Origin: a virus | Strand: one strand, 5' to 3' | Length of the DNA stretch: 20,895 nt | Virus record (IMG/VR): IMGVR_UViG_3300025276_000261 | Location: 1-20,895 of that record | Part shown: in pieces, positions 13,094 to 20,616 of the stretch | Layout: every line of letters begins with the position of its first letter | Position numbering within the stretch: position 1 is the stretch's first letter | Notes under the pieces: model-generated | The model's database searches: none | Seen by the model: only the letters and a program-made list of their open reading frames with translations | What the model was told of the DNA's origin: nothing | Made by a program: the position numbers and the translations under genes

Positions 13094-13342
13094 CTAAATT
13101 GTAAGCATTTCTTTTTCGAAATAGTCCATAAGTGCCTTGGTAGGTACTTTGAAATTCTTAGAAACACTATTTATTGTTTTCTCAAAGGTATTTAGGAAAT
13201 CTGTAGGTTTAGAATCCATTTCCTTGAAAATAGCGTCAACAGCCTTCTTCATCTGCGGAGATAATTTCTTATACTCCTTAGATGCTTTGTGCTCGTCATT
13301 CTCTGGTAAGTTCTGTATGAACTGGGAGAGAGTTTTACTCAC
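13094..13342 (-). CDS. Small prohead core protein, gp68 position
   Basis: An 82-aa lysine-rich, helical protein (MSKTLSQFIQNLPENDEHKA, KKLSPQMKKAVDAIFKEMDS, then a helix with KVPTKALMDYFEKEML). It lies exactly where T4 carries gp68, between the portal/gp67 and gp21, and marine T4-like phages have a short conserved gene here. T4 gp68 is 141 aa, and I see no decisive sequence match, so the name is positional. The start is GTG (13342-13340), inside the last 8 nt of the preceding gene, with GAGG about 9 nt upstream, so the two are coupled. Confidence 0.6.
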   Translation of the reverse strand: MSKTLSQFIQNLPENDEHKASKEYKKLSPQMKKAVDAIFKEMDSKPTDFLNTFEKTINSVSKNFKVPTKALMDYFEKEMLTI

Positions 13343-13511
13343 TATCTTCTACCTCTGGAATGTGATGTGTCACAAAAGTTTGTGCAACATCTACTCTTCT
13401 TTTTTCTAATGCATCACCAACTTTAGAAGCAAGTGCTGTGTTAAAATGTGTTTCTGCTGCAAGGTTGTCACCTGTTGCAATAGAATTCACGAAATCTTGT
13501 ACATTATCCAT
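13335..13511 (-). CDS. Small prohead core protein, gp67-like
   Basis: A 58-aa protein translated MDNVQDFVNSIATGDNLAAE then THFNTALASKVGDALEKRRV and a short end. The block F-x-x-A-x-x-x-K-V-x-D-A-L-x-x-(K)-R-x-x-V-A is a pattern found in short prohead core proteins of T4-like phages next to the portal gene (T4 gp67 is 80 aa). A GAGG ribosome site lies about 10 nt before the ATG. Oddly the TATAAATA late motif (13513-13520) ends one base before the ATG, so any transcript starting from it lacks this start codon; translation must rely on read-through from gp20. Its last 8 nt overlap the next gene. Confidence 0.7.
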   Translation of the reverse strand: MDNVQDFVNSIATGDNLAAETHFNTALASKVGDALEKRRVDVAQTFVTHHIPEVEDSE

Positions 13512-13512
13512 C

Positions 13513-13520
13513 TATTTATA
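13513..13520 (-). promoter_or_regulatory. Late promoter motif between gp20 and the gp67-like gene
   Basis: TATAAATA on the minus strand, between the ribosome site and start codon of the gp67-like gene. A start about 5-6 nt beyond it would fall inside codon 2-3 of that gene, so the promoter could serve only the genes after it. Confidence 0.5.
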
Positions 13521-13527
13521 TCCTCTA

Positions 13528-15018
13528 TTATTCATCATCTTCTAATTCAGTATCATCTGAATCCATCTCAGACTTATTCTGAGAATCAATTTCACTAATT
13601 TCTTCATCAGTCATTCGAAGAATTTTCTTCTTAACATATTCCTGTGAGAAGTATGTACCAACATACGATTCGATTTGACCAAGCATATCTAGCCTTTCTC
13701 TAAGAATCTCAGCATTCTTGAGTTCTGTAAAGTGTCCATCTTGCAAAAAGTCAAACTGGATATGTTCTTTTAACTTATCCCACTCATCAAGTGCAATAAC
13801 ACCTTTGAGTAGTAGTTGTGTCCTAAGCATATCTGAAAAAACAACTGAGAACTTCTTGCGAAGTCTTCCGACAAACTTGGTAAATTTAAGTTCATCCCTC
13901 GTAATGTTATCAGAACGTCCAATCTGGAATCCAGACTCTTCTGCAAGTCTAGACACTGGAACATTTAGTGAACGATACAGTTTCTTTTGGAAGTATGTGA
14001 TATCATCAATCTCACCAAGGTTTGAACCGCCTGGCAAAGTTGTAATCTCAGTACCCCTACCACCTTCTCTACGAGGTAGCCAGAAGTCTTCCAGCATTGA
14101 CATGTGGTTTCTATCATCTCTAATTTCACCAGTTTTCGCATCGTAAACCATCTTGTTTCGATAACGATTCATCACATCTTTTAGATATGATTCTGCTTTC
14201 ATCTTTGGTAGATTACCCACATCAATATAAAATATACGTCTTTCTGGTGCGCGAGAGATACGATAGATAACTAACGAGTCCTCAATCATACGCAACTGAT
14301 TGACAGGTTTGATTGCCTTGTTTAAATGTGAAAGAACAGCACCCTTAGACATATCAACAAGTCCAGATGGTGCATAGGTAATAGAATCATCAGTAATCTT
14401 TACACCTTGTGTTGCTCCACCAGCTTCACTCCAACCAGCTGGATTGTATAGATAATATGGAGTAACTTTAGTTACCACATCCATACCAGTTGCTTGGTCT
14501 CTTTCTTTATTAGTTTCTCGTACTTTTTTAATCTTACGAGGGTCAACATATCGAACTTCCTTAATACCCTTGCGAGGGTTTTTAGGGTCGATAATTTTAT
14601 GATAGTAAAGTCTACCATCAACATACCATCGTCTGAAAATGTCGTGTCCTTTAGCATTAAAATCTAATAAGTGAAGAACCTCATGGAATTCCTCACGAAT
14701 TTTAGTTTTAATTTTTGGGGAGACAGGCAAACGATCCAACAAAATAGATACTGACATATCCCTTTCATCAGAAACGATTGCTTCATTTGTAATATCTTCT
14801 ATCGCACTATCACACTCTGGTTGTTGTGCAATGTCACGATACCTTTTTATTAACGCAATCTCAGTTTTTTCTTGTCCGTCCATATCTAGAACAGATGCAT
14901 AATGTCCACCGCCTGATACTACATCAAGGGTTCCATCATCAGAAGCAGGGGGAGTGAATCCATCATTCCCCCCTTCCTTACCTGATTTTGTTATTTTGAA
15001 ACCGAATAGTTCCGCCAT
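13528..15018 (-). CDS. 20: Portal vertex protein gp20
   Basis: A 496-aa portal (T4 gp20 is 524 aa) that forms the dodecameric DNA-entry ring and starts head assembly. Recognisable family blocks include ALIKRYRDIAQQPECDSAIE then DITNEAIV near residues 55-85, the FRRWYVDGRLYYHKIID segment near 127-143, IKEVRYVDPRKIKKVRE near 152-168, and RNKMVYDAKTGEIRDDRNHM then SMLEDFWLPRREGGRGTEIT with TLPGG near 284-330, which is the most conserved stretch of the family. The C-terminal end is acidic, as in relatives. An AGGAGAG ribosome site precedes the ATG. The 52-nt gap after gp19 contains only ACTAAATA, a poor late motif, so gp20 is probably mainly read from upstream. Confidence 0.95.
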   Translation of the reverse strand: MAELFGFKITKSGKEGGNDGFTPPASDDGTLDVVSGGGHYASVLDMDGQEKTEIALIKRYRDIAQQPECDSAIEDITNEAIVSDERDMSVSILLDRLPVSPKIKTKIREEFHEVLHLLDFNAKGHDIFRRWYVDGRLYYHKIIDPKNPRKGIKEVRYVDPRKIKKVRETNKERDQATGMDVVTKVTPYYLYNPAGWSEAGGATQGVKITDDSITYAPSGLVDMSKGAVLSHLNKAIKPVNQLRMIEDSLVIYRISRAPERRIFYIDVGNLPKMKAESYLKDVMNRYRNKMVYDAKTGEIRDDRNHMSMLEDFWLPRREGGRGTEITTLPGGSNLGEIDDITYFQKKLYRSLNVPVSRLAEESGFQIGRSDNITRDELKFTKFVGRLRKKFSVVFSDMLRTQLLLKGVIALDEWDKLKEHIQFDFLQDGHFTELKNAEILRERLDMLGQIESYVGTYFSQEYVKKKILRMTDEEISEIDSQNKSEMDSDDTELEDDE

Positions 15019-15070
15019 ACTATAACTCTCCTAATTTTACCTTACTATTTAGTAAGTATAAAAAGCAGGA

Positions 15071-15601
15071 TTATACACCGACACTAGTAAAGTCAGTATA
15101 TCTCCAAGTTACATCAAAAGTTTCAACTTCACTTACAGTATCGAAGTTCAAATCAATTGGAGCAACAATAGTAGGCCAACAGTTCTTGAGCACATATGCC
15201 TTCAGAACATTGTTGTTTCTATCTAGCTGATGCACTTCCATTTGTGCATAATAGTCAGCTGGATTAGTAACACCTTGACTCGTTTCTAAATCGTTGATAC
15301 CAGACATCCACTTTTCCATTGCATCTCTGAGAGCAAAAGTAGTCTCGTTGATACATGTGGTTGTCCAAGTTTCAAACTCACGGTCGCCAGCAAGATACAG
15401 TGTTCTGCCCCTAAAAGGAACAGGAACTTCTGTAATTGTTTGGCCTGGCAAGCTTGTTGCCTTAATCATAAAACTGGCATTTGCAGCATCCAATCCAGTA
15501 ACAATACCTGCCGGTGCGGCAAGTACTACTTTGAATTGGTTTGCTCTTGCACCACCACCAGCGATATTGGCTTTAAACGCATTAATATTTGCAGTACTCA
15601 T
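15071..15601 (-). CDS. 19: Tail tube protein gp19
   Basis: A 176-aa tube subunit (T4 gp19 is 163 aa). Family marks: RANQFKVVLAAPAGI at about 19-33, ATSLPGQTITEVPVPFRGRT near 48-67, the LYLAGDREFETWTTTCINET block near 68-87, the FALRDAMEKWMSGIN helix and the C-terminal WPTIVAPIDLNFDTVSEVET strand. The subunits stack as hexameric rings inside the gp18 sheath. The ATG is two bases after the gp18 stop region, with AGGAGG inside the end of gp18, so the two genes are coupled and keep sheath and tube in matched amounts. Confidence 0.95.
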   Translation of the reverse strand: MSTANINAFKANIAGGGARANQFKVVLAAPAGIVTGLDAANASFMIKATSLPGQTITEVPVPFRGRTLYLAGDREFETWTTTCINETTFALRDAMEKWMSGINDLETSQGVTNPADYYAQMEVHQLDRNNNVLKAYVLKNCWPTIVAPIDLNFDTVSEVETFDVTWRYTDFTSVGV

Positions 15602-15602
15602 A

Positions 15603-17768
15603 TTAGCCTCCTACCTCACTAAATGCTACGCCTGTTCTAACAGCGACAAAACTTAGTGTAATGAAGTTAATTGAACGAGCAGGTTTGATGTAGATATCTG
15701 CAACAAACTCATTTCTATCAATAATTTCACCTGTGTTATTGGTTCCATCACAAACTACTTTAAAGTCTGTAATGCCTCGTCTTCCTTGCACATCTCTCAA
15801 GAATGGTTCAACCATATTTTTGAACTGAGCCTGAGTGAAAGTATCGTTGTATTCAAACAACTGAAACCTTGCAGCAGTAGCGATTGCTTTTTCCAATGTA
15901 AGGAACAATCTACGGACGTTAATTCTATCGAATGAACTTGGACGAGTTAAAGCAGTCTTGTCACCGAATAGAACTGTACCTTGGCCTGGGAATGTAACAA
16001 CTGGGTTTACACGAGCAGGATATAGGATGTCTCGTTGTGTCTTAGTTGGGTTAAACGCAAGTTTAACTGAACCACGAATCTGTCCTCTGTTGTAACCGCC
16101 TGGCGAGAACCAAGGGTCTGAAACATTGTCAGTGTTAGCACATAAACCAGCAATATCACCATTCAAAGGAACATAACGGAATACGTCTGAATACTTGTCG
16201 TACATATACTTGTATCCAGAATCGAATACTGCATACGAAGAACTTGCAAGTCCATCAAAGAACGTCTTTACGTTAGTGGTTTGAGTAGCACTAGAAGTGA
16301 CACCCACTACATCTGCTCTACGAGGAGATATAAACACAACCATATCTCTTCTTGCTTCTGCAAGGGCAATCATTGCTGCTGCGTGTGCAGTACCATCTGT
16401 TGAAGCAGGTGAAGTACCAGCCATAATTAAGTTAACATCAACTGTATCAGCGTCAGAGAAATAATTATATGCAGCAGTTAATTCAGCTACAGTAGCAGTT
16501 GTGTCATCTTGTCCGATAGTTAAAAGGTCAACTAAAGGAAGATGTGCAGCATCAAATACCTTATCAGTACCAGCAGATGTAAGGTTAGTACCCCAATCAG
16601 CAGCACCAGAGGCAGGATGATCCATCCACCAAACATGAGTAGATGATCTATTTAAAACAGTTGGATAGTATGCAGTTCCACCTTGAGGTGTTTTTGCATT
16701 TGGATGCTTGGAAAGGTGAGCGTGAGTTTCGATAACACCACTACCACGATTACCAGCAACATCAACATCGTAACCAGTAAGGCCACCATCTTGGTCATAT
16801 ACTACAATATGCAATTCGTCTTCAGCAATTGGTAAACCTTGACCCTTGGCCCAAGCAGATGTGCCTGGCGCTGAATCAAATAAGTCGTAAAATCTCCAAC
16901 GTCTGCGAATTACAGTGTCGTTAAGAACGATACTTGTTAGTCCACCACCATTCGGATTATCCAATTGACGGATAGTAAGAACGTGTGTTGAGATAGATAC
17001 TACTGAGTACTGTTGTCCAGAAGCTTCTTGGAAGAATACGATATCTCCAACAGAAAACTCTGCACCATCATCTACTGTGATAGCAGTTACACCAACAGCC
17101 GCATTACCTGCCATGTTTACTTTGTTGTCAGCTGGCAAGGTGAATTCATATGCTTCAGCAGAACCACAAGTGGCGACACCGATTGAGTTACCCCATAAGC
17201 CTGGGTACTTAGATGAAAAAGAACCTACACTACCAGAACCATCTGCGAAGTTGTCTTCATAAAACTGGTCGTTAGTTATTCTGATTCCTAATTTAACAAT
17301 AGTATTATTAGAACCAGATGCTGGAGCATCAGTAAATGTAATACTAGTTGTTCCATTAACTGTGAATGCTGTTGTTTTGGTGCCTGCAATAGTCACTTCT
17401 AATAGGGATGCATCTGATACAGCGGTAGACATTGTGAATACTGTTGTAGATGCGTTACCAGTAAAGGTTCCGATTGTTGCCCCGCCGTTTGCTACAGCGT
17501 TACGAGCTCCGTTGTTCGCACGAACTACACGAAGTGCATTGCCATATTCTAAAAAGTTAGCGGCAGTAAACCAAGTTTCAAAGTTACTTGAATCGGGTTT
17601 GCCGAAGGTCTGTACTAATTCCTTCTCATTACCAATTGGTATGATTTGGTCCATTGGGCCTCTTGAGAAGACCCCTGCCAAACCGCCAATTGAAGTAGCA
17701 AGAGCAGGAACCACATTAGTTAGATCAACCTCTTTTGTGAGGACGCCTGGTGATACTTGAAATGCCAT
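15603..17768 (-). CDS. 18: Contractile tail sheath protein gp18
   Basis: A 721-aa sheath subunit (T4 gp18 is 659 aa). The N-terminus MAFQVSPGVLTKEVDLTNVV and the LVQTFGKPDSSNFETWFTAA segment are typical, as is the C-terminal core from RGSVKLAFNPTKTQRDILYP and INVRRLFLTLEKAIATAARF to the end strand IYIKPARSINFITLSFVAVR. Surface-exposed regions are enlarged: residues about 100-160 and 215-280 are Gly/Ala/Thr/Val-rich with a DDGAEFSVGDIVFFQEASGQ beta module. AAGGAG precedes the ATG. It has a late promoter 58 nt upstream and is the first gene of the structural block. Confidence 0.96.
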   Translation of the reverse strand: MAFQVSPGVLTKEVDLTNVVPALATSIGGLAGVFSRGPMDQIIPIGNEKELVQTFGKPDSSNFETWFTAANFLEYGNALRVVRANNGARNAVANGGATIGTFTGNASTTVFTMSTAVSDASLLEVTIAGTKTTAFTVNGTTSITFTDAPASGSNNTIVKLGIRITNDQFYEDNFADGSGSVGSFSSKYPGLWGNSIGVATCGSAEAYEFTLPADNKVNMAGNAAVGVTAITVDDGAEFSVGDIVFFQEASGQQYSVVSISTHVLTIRQLDNPNGGGLTSIVLNDTVIRRRWRFYDLFDSAPGTSAWAKGQGLPIAEDELHIVVYDQDGGLTGYDVDVAGNRGSGVIETHAHLSKHPNAKTPQGGTAYYPTVLNRSSTHVWWMDHPASGAADWGTNLTSAGTDKVFDAAHLPLVDLLTIGQDDTTATVAELTAAYNYFSDADTVDVNLIMAGTSPASTDGTAHAAAMIALAEARRDMVVFISPRRADVVGVTSSATQTTNVKTFFDGLASSSYAVFDSGYKYMYDKYSDVFRYVPLNGDIAGLCANTDNVSDPWFSPGGYNRGQIRGSVKLAFNPTKTQRDILYPARVNPVVTFPGQGTVLFGDKTALTRPSSFDRINVRRLFLTLEKAIATAARFQLFEYNDTFTQAQFKNMVEPFLRDVQGRRGITDFKVVCDGTNNTGEIIDRNEFVADIYIKPARSINFITLSFVAVRTGVAFSEVGG

Positions 17769-17825
17769 TGGTTATTCTCCTTTGTGGATTGTTCAATAAT
17801 TTAGTTATTTTCAAACTTACATTGA

Positions 17826-17833
17826 TATTTATA
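17826..17833 (-). promoter_or_regulatory. Late promoter of gp18
   Basis: TATAAATA on the minus strand, 57 nt before the gp18 ATG. It lies in the 121-nt gap shared with the plus-strand HNH-like gene. Confidence 0.8.
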
Positions 17834-17876
17834 AAAAACTAAGTCTACACTTTTATTTTTTATAGGTTTTACGGCA

Positions 17877-17884
17877 CATAAATA
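17877..17884 (+). promoter_or_regulatory. Possible plus-strand late promoter (CATAAATA) of the HNH-like gene
   Basis: CATAAATA, a common variant of the late motif, 5 nt before the ATG of the only plus-strand gene. A normal start distance would place the 5' end at or beside the ATG, giving a leaderless message; no ribosome site is visible upstream either. Confidence 0.45.
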
Positions 17885-17889
17885 ATACT

Positions 17890-18189
17890 ATGTCGGAACA
17901 CTATCAGAAATATAAAGATACCATTAAGAGGGTATCACAGAGAAATTACAGGGCTCGCAAGATATGGGTTAATGAATATCTTGGCGAAAAGTCCTGCCAT
18001 TACTGTGGTGAATCTGAAACCGCCTGTCTCCAGTTCTATCCTCACGAAAAGGATATTCGAAAACTAACTAAAAGAAAAGGGTTGAACGAAGAATCAAGAA
18101 CTGAAGTTAATCAACTAATCAGTGTTTGTAAAGTCGTGTGTTCAAACTGTCATTTAAAACTAGTAAACGATATTATTGATATTATGTAG
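17890..18189 (+). CDS. HNH-like zinc-binding protein
   Basis: A 99-aa protein, the only gene on the plus strand. It has a CHYCGE knuckle (residues 36-41), then LQFYPHEKDI, and a second zinc pair CSNCHLK near the end (about 84-90). This is the layout of small HNH proteins (C-x-x-C ... D-H ... C-x-x-C-H), but the usual D-H pair is replaced by P-H, so nuclease activity is uncertain. The N-terminus is basic and rich in aromatic residues (YRARKIWVNEYL). Free-standing HNH genes between core genes are frequent in T4-like phages. It is divergent from gp18 and convergent with gp17. No ribosome site is seen; the start is the first ATG. Confidence 0.65.
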   Translation: MSEHYQKYKDTIKRVSQRNYRARKIWVNEYLGEKSCHYCGESETACLQFYPHEKDIRKLTKRKGLNEESRTEVNQLISVCKVVCSNCHLKLVNDIIDIM

Positions 18190-18192
18190 TAT

Positions 18193-18214
18193 GTAGGGTT
18201 CTATAAAACTCTAC
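18193..18214. terminator. Hairpin between convergent HNH-like gene and gp17
   Basis: GTAGGGTT and AACTCTAC form an 8-bp stem (one G-U) with a 6-nt loop; one arm includes the gp17 stop codon. It stands just where the two convergent genes end, but neither side has a T-tract, so termination is weak or needs a factor. Confidence 0.35.
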
Positions 18215-19857
18215 CAATCAGATTCATAACTTCGTACTACTGGACTCCATCTTTGTCCGTATTCATCAACAATGTTATCCTCATAAGGAGACTGTACACC
18301 ATCGTCCAAGAATCCAAATGGGGCCATATCTTGCTCTAGTTGATTCTGTTGGTCTGAATACATTCTAGCACGAATGTCATCGTCTGTTAACTCTTTGAAA
18401 TATGTTTGTTGTATCATCCACCCGAACAATACACAACACATTGCCAAGTCATCTGAATGTCCCTCTTCTGCTTCATAAGAAGAGCCTTTAAGGATAAAGG
18501 TAGATAACTCTTTAATTAGTTCATAGTCATTGATAATTAACTTGTCTGATTCAATAACTTGTTTAATATTGGAACAACCCATCTTTTTAACTGCTTTGGT
18601 TGTTCGTACACCCAACTGCGCTTTGCCCCCCGAAAACCCTCCACCAAGCACCTGACCTGCACGACCACGCATACTTGCCATGATAAGGTTCTCGTACTCC
18701 AAGTCAAACTGTAGAGCAGTCGCAACTTGTTCGCCAATGTCATTTACTTCAACTAAGACGTATGCATTGTTATATGCGAGTGCAACATCACTAATAATGT
18801 TTGGATATAGTAATGGTTTAATCTCATTGTTACGATACTTAGCAACAATCTTATAGGGGACTGTTGAAACATCAAAGACAATAAATGCAGAGTAATCATT
18901 CTTTGTTCCTCGAGCCACGTCAGCAATAAGAACGTAGGTTCCATTGGGTACTGGACGTTCATGCATATCCAACCCAGCATTTGATGTAATAGGATTGTGG
19001 AATGCCATTGTCTTAATCTTGGCAGGGTGGATAAGAGTGTTTGCAGAACCTAAGAACTCACACTCAAACTCTCGTTGAAATTGTTCTAGGGATGTGTTTG
19101 CAATTGTTTCGTCACGCCACTTTGCGTCCCTGTTGGGTATTTGACTCCAGTGAACATCTATAATATTATAGGAGTTTCTTTTGTTCTCTGCGTCAGTCCA
19201 CAACTTATAGAACATGTTCATGCCATTGGGAGTTGATACGATAACAACTTTAGTAGAAGTACCAGATGATATTGTAGGGTATACAGAACTAAAGAAGTCT
19301 TCTGCTACGTTCTGTGGAACGAATGCAAACTCATCTAAGAATAGCATGTTGTATGAACCACCACGAACTGCACTGGATGATGTAGACGAAGCAACAACTC
19401 TAGAGCCGTTCTCTAAGTCCACAGAACCCTTGTTCCAAGAGACAACTCCTTGTTGTAACCACTTAGGTAGGTTCTCGTATGCAAGTTGAAGTCTACCAAG
19501 AATATCTCTCGCGGTTGCAGCTTTGTTAGCAAGGATTGCAACATTCATGTTTGAATTAAATAGAATGTAGTGGAGTACATAAGAGACAAGTGTGGTAGAT
19601 TTACCAGACTGTCTTGGCAACTTACAGATAGTAAATCGGTTTTCGTGTATTGTGTTTACAATGTCTTCTTGGAAGTCGTACAGTTCAAAAGGAACAAGGC
19701 CTAAATCAAGTGATACAATCTTAATGTAATTCTTGATAAAGTATATGGGGTCTTCCATACACTTCTGATACTCAAGAATCTGCCCCTTCTCCCAATTAAC
19801 AGGAACATTTGATTTCTTGAGTAAGGGGTTTCCGAGGTAGTGTTCGAAGTCAGTCAT
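18211..19857 (-). CDS. 17: Terminase large subunit gp17
   Basis: A 548-aa DNA-packaging motor (T4 gp17 is 610 aa) with an ATPase and a headful nuclease. ATPase: Walker A LPRQSGKST near residues 80-88, Walker B MLFLDE at 171-176 and the coupling motif VSTPNG at 207-212. Nuclease: D313 in IADVARGTKNDYSA, E370 in LVEVNDIG and D469/D470 in EGHSDDLAM, equivalent to the metal-binding acidic triad of T4. I chose the ATG at 19857 (MTDFEHYLGNPLL); the longer frame from 19893 adds 12 residues unlike the family and overlaps the plus-strand promoter. AGGA lies about 12 nt upstream. The leader is about 95 nt from a CATAAATA late motif. It ends convergently with the HNH-like gene. Confidence 0.95.
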   Translation of the reverse strand: MTDFEHYLGNPLLKKSNVPVNWEKGQILEYQKCMEDPIYFIKNYIKIVSLDLGLVPFELYDFQEDIVNTIHENRFTICKLPRQSGKSTTLVSYVLHYILFNSNMNVAILANKAATARDILGRLQLAYENLPKWLQQGVVSWNKGSVDLENGSRVVASSTSSSAVRGGSYNMLFLDEFAFVPQNVAEDFFSSVYPTISSGTSTKVVIVSTPNGMNMFYKLWTDAENKRNSYNIIDVHWSQIPNRDAKWRDETIANTSLEQFQREFECEFLGSANTLIHPAKIKTMAFHNPITSNAGLDMHERPVPNGTYVLIADVARGTKNDYSAFIVFDVSTVPYKIVAKYRNNEIKPLLYPNIISDVALAYNNAYVLVEVNDIGEQVATALQFDLEYENLIMASMRGRAGQVLGGGFSGGKAQLGVRTTKAVKKMGCSNIKQVIESDKLIINDYELIKELSTFILKGSSYEAEEGHSDDLAMCCVLFGWMIQQTYFKELTDDDIRARMYSDQQNQLEQDMAPFGFLDDGVQSPYEDNIVDEYGQRWSPVVRSYESDW

Positions 19858-19881
19858 AATGTAATAAGTTCCTAAAATGTC

Positions 19882-19910
19882 TTGACAGAACAAAACATCC
19901 TTGTTATAAT
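19882..19910 (+). promoter_or_regulatory. Plus-strand sigma70 promoter inside the gp17 leader
   Basis: TTGACA (19882-19887), 17 nt, TATAAT (19905-19910) with TGT extended -10. The predicted start near 19917 would read toward the gp17 late promoter (19958-19965) and antisense to the 208-aa gene. It shares 16 exact bases (19897-19912) with the plus-strand promoter at 6175-6203, and TTAGAAAGAA...AGTTTTATCTA downstream resembles TTAGAGAGAA...AGTTTAAATCTA there. No plus-strand gene follows. Confidence 0.75.
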
Positions 19911-19957
19911 AGGTATGTACCTTAGAAAGAACAGTTTTATCTATTCAATCTTTAAAC

Positions 19958-19965
19958 TATTTATG
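19958..19965 (-). promoter_or_regulatory. Probable late promoter of gp17 (CATAAATA)
   Basis: CATAAATA on the minus strand, overlapping the stop codon of the 208-aa gene and about 100 nt before the gp17 ATG. It faces the plus-strand sigma70 promoter at 19882-19910. Confidence 0.5.
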
Positions 19966-20587
19966 CATCTACCAAACTAACAAAAGATGGGTCTACTGGG
20001 TTTAAAGATGACCATCCATGAGTAACTTTGTTAATTTCCACATTAGATGTAGTTGTTTGCGGGCCATAAGTCACAACACCTTCAGATGATGTGTGTTTCA
20101 CTTTACTAGTTTCAATCATTGGATGATTCTGATATGCAATGATTCCATCTAAAGTTGTCAATGCACTAATAGCAGATTCTTTTGATTCCATCTCTGTGTA
20201 GATTGCTGCAGCGTGATAACGAATTCTATCTGGAACAGCAGTTCCACCCTTTGAAGCTCTACTCCAATACCAATCAACATCACCCTGTAGTGAAGAGACT
20301 TGAGATTTAACTGAATCCATCATTTCTGATTTTAACTGAGCAACATCCTTTGCTACTCCAGCGTAAGTACCAACTATAGTTCCATCAACTTCGGCGCGAG
20401 TCAATGCACCATCAGAGTAGTAGCGTGAATCTAGACGAACCTCACTGTATGGTTTTACGCCAATTGCAGCAAGTTCTTCTTTTGACCATATCGTAAAAAT
20501 GTTGCGAGGATATTGAATCCCTGCAATAGTTAACCCTCTGGCCCTGTTTACTATAAAACCTATTTCTGTATTTCCAACGAACCACAT
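19961..20587 (-). CDS. Putative tail/virion protein, 208 aa
   Basis: The segment IQYPRNIFTIWSKEELAAIG then VKPYSEVRLDSRYYSDGA resembles the N-terminus of small tail-associated proteins common in marine phages (pattern YP-x-N-[FW]...WS..E..A.G). A long helical middle (LKSEMMDSVKSQVSSLQGDV then DWYWSRASKGG and an A/E-rich helix) and a C-terminal VKHTSSEGVVTYGPQT stretch follow. Tail-fibre assembly (DUF4376-like) proteins share the helical part. The direct neighbour upstream in the transcript is a probable receptor-binding protein, which supports a tail-fibre accessory role. AGGAG lies 8-9 nt before the ATG. Function not established. Confidence 0.6.
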   Translation of the reverse strand: MWFVGNTEIGFIVNRARGLTIAGIQYPRNIFTIWSKEELAAIGVKPYSEVRLDSRYYSDGALTRAEVDGTIVGTYAGVAKDVAQLKSEMMDSVKSQVSSLQGDVDWYWSRASKGGTAVPDRIRYHAAAIYTEMESKESAISALTTLDGIIAYQNHPMIETSKVKHTSSEGVVTYGPQTTTSNVEINKVTHGWSSLNPVDPSFVSLVDA

Positions 20588-20616
20588 AGTGTTTCTCCTA
20601 AATTGTGATTGCCCTG

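Noticed and set aside
15050-15062. Late promoter before gp20 (ACTAAATA)
   Set aside because: Two mismatches to TATAAATA at positions that matter; not supported.
19914-19979. 21-codon plus-strand frame after the promoter at 19882-19910
   Set aside because: Its ATG lies before the predicted transcription start and there is no ribosome site.
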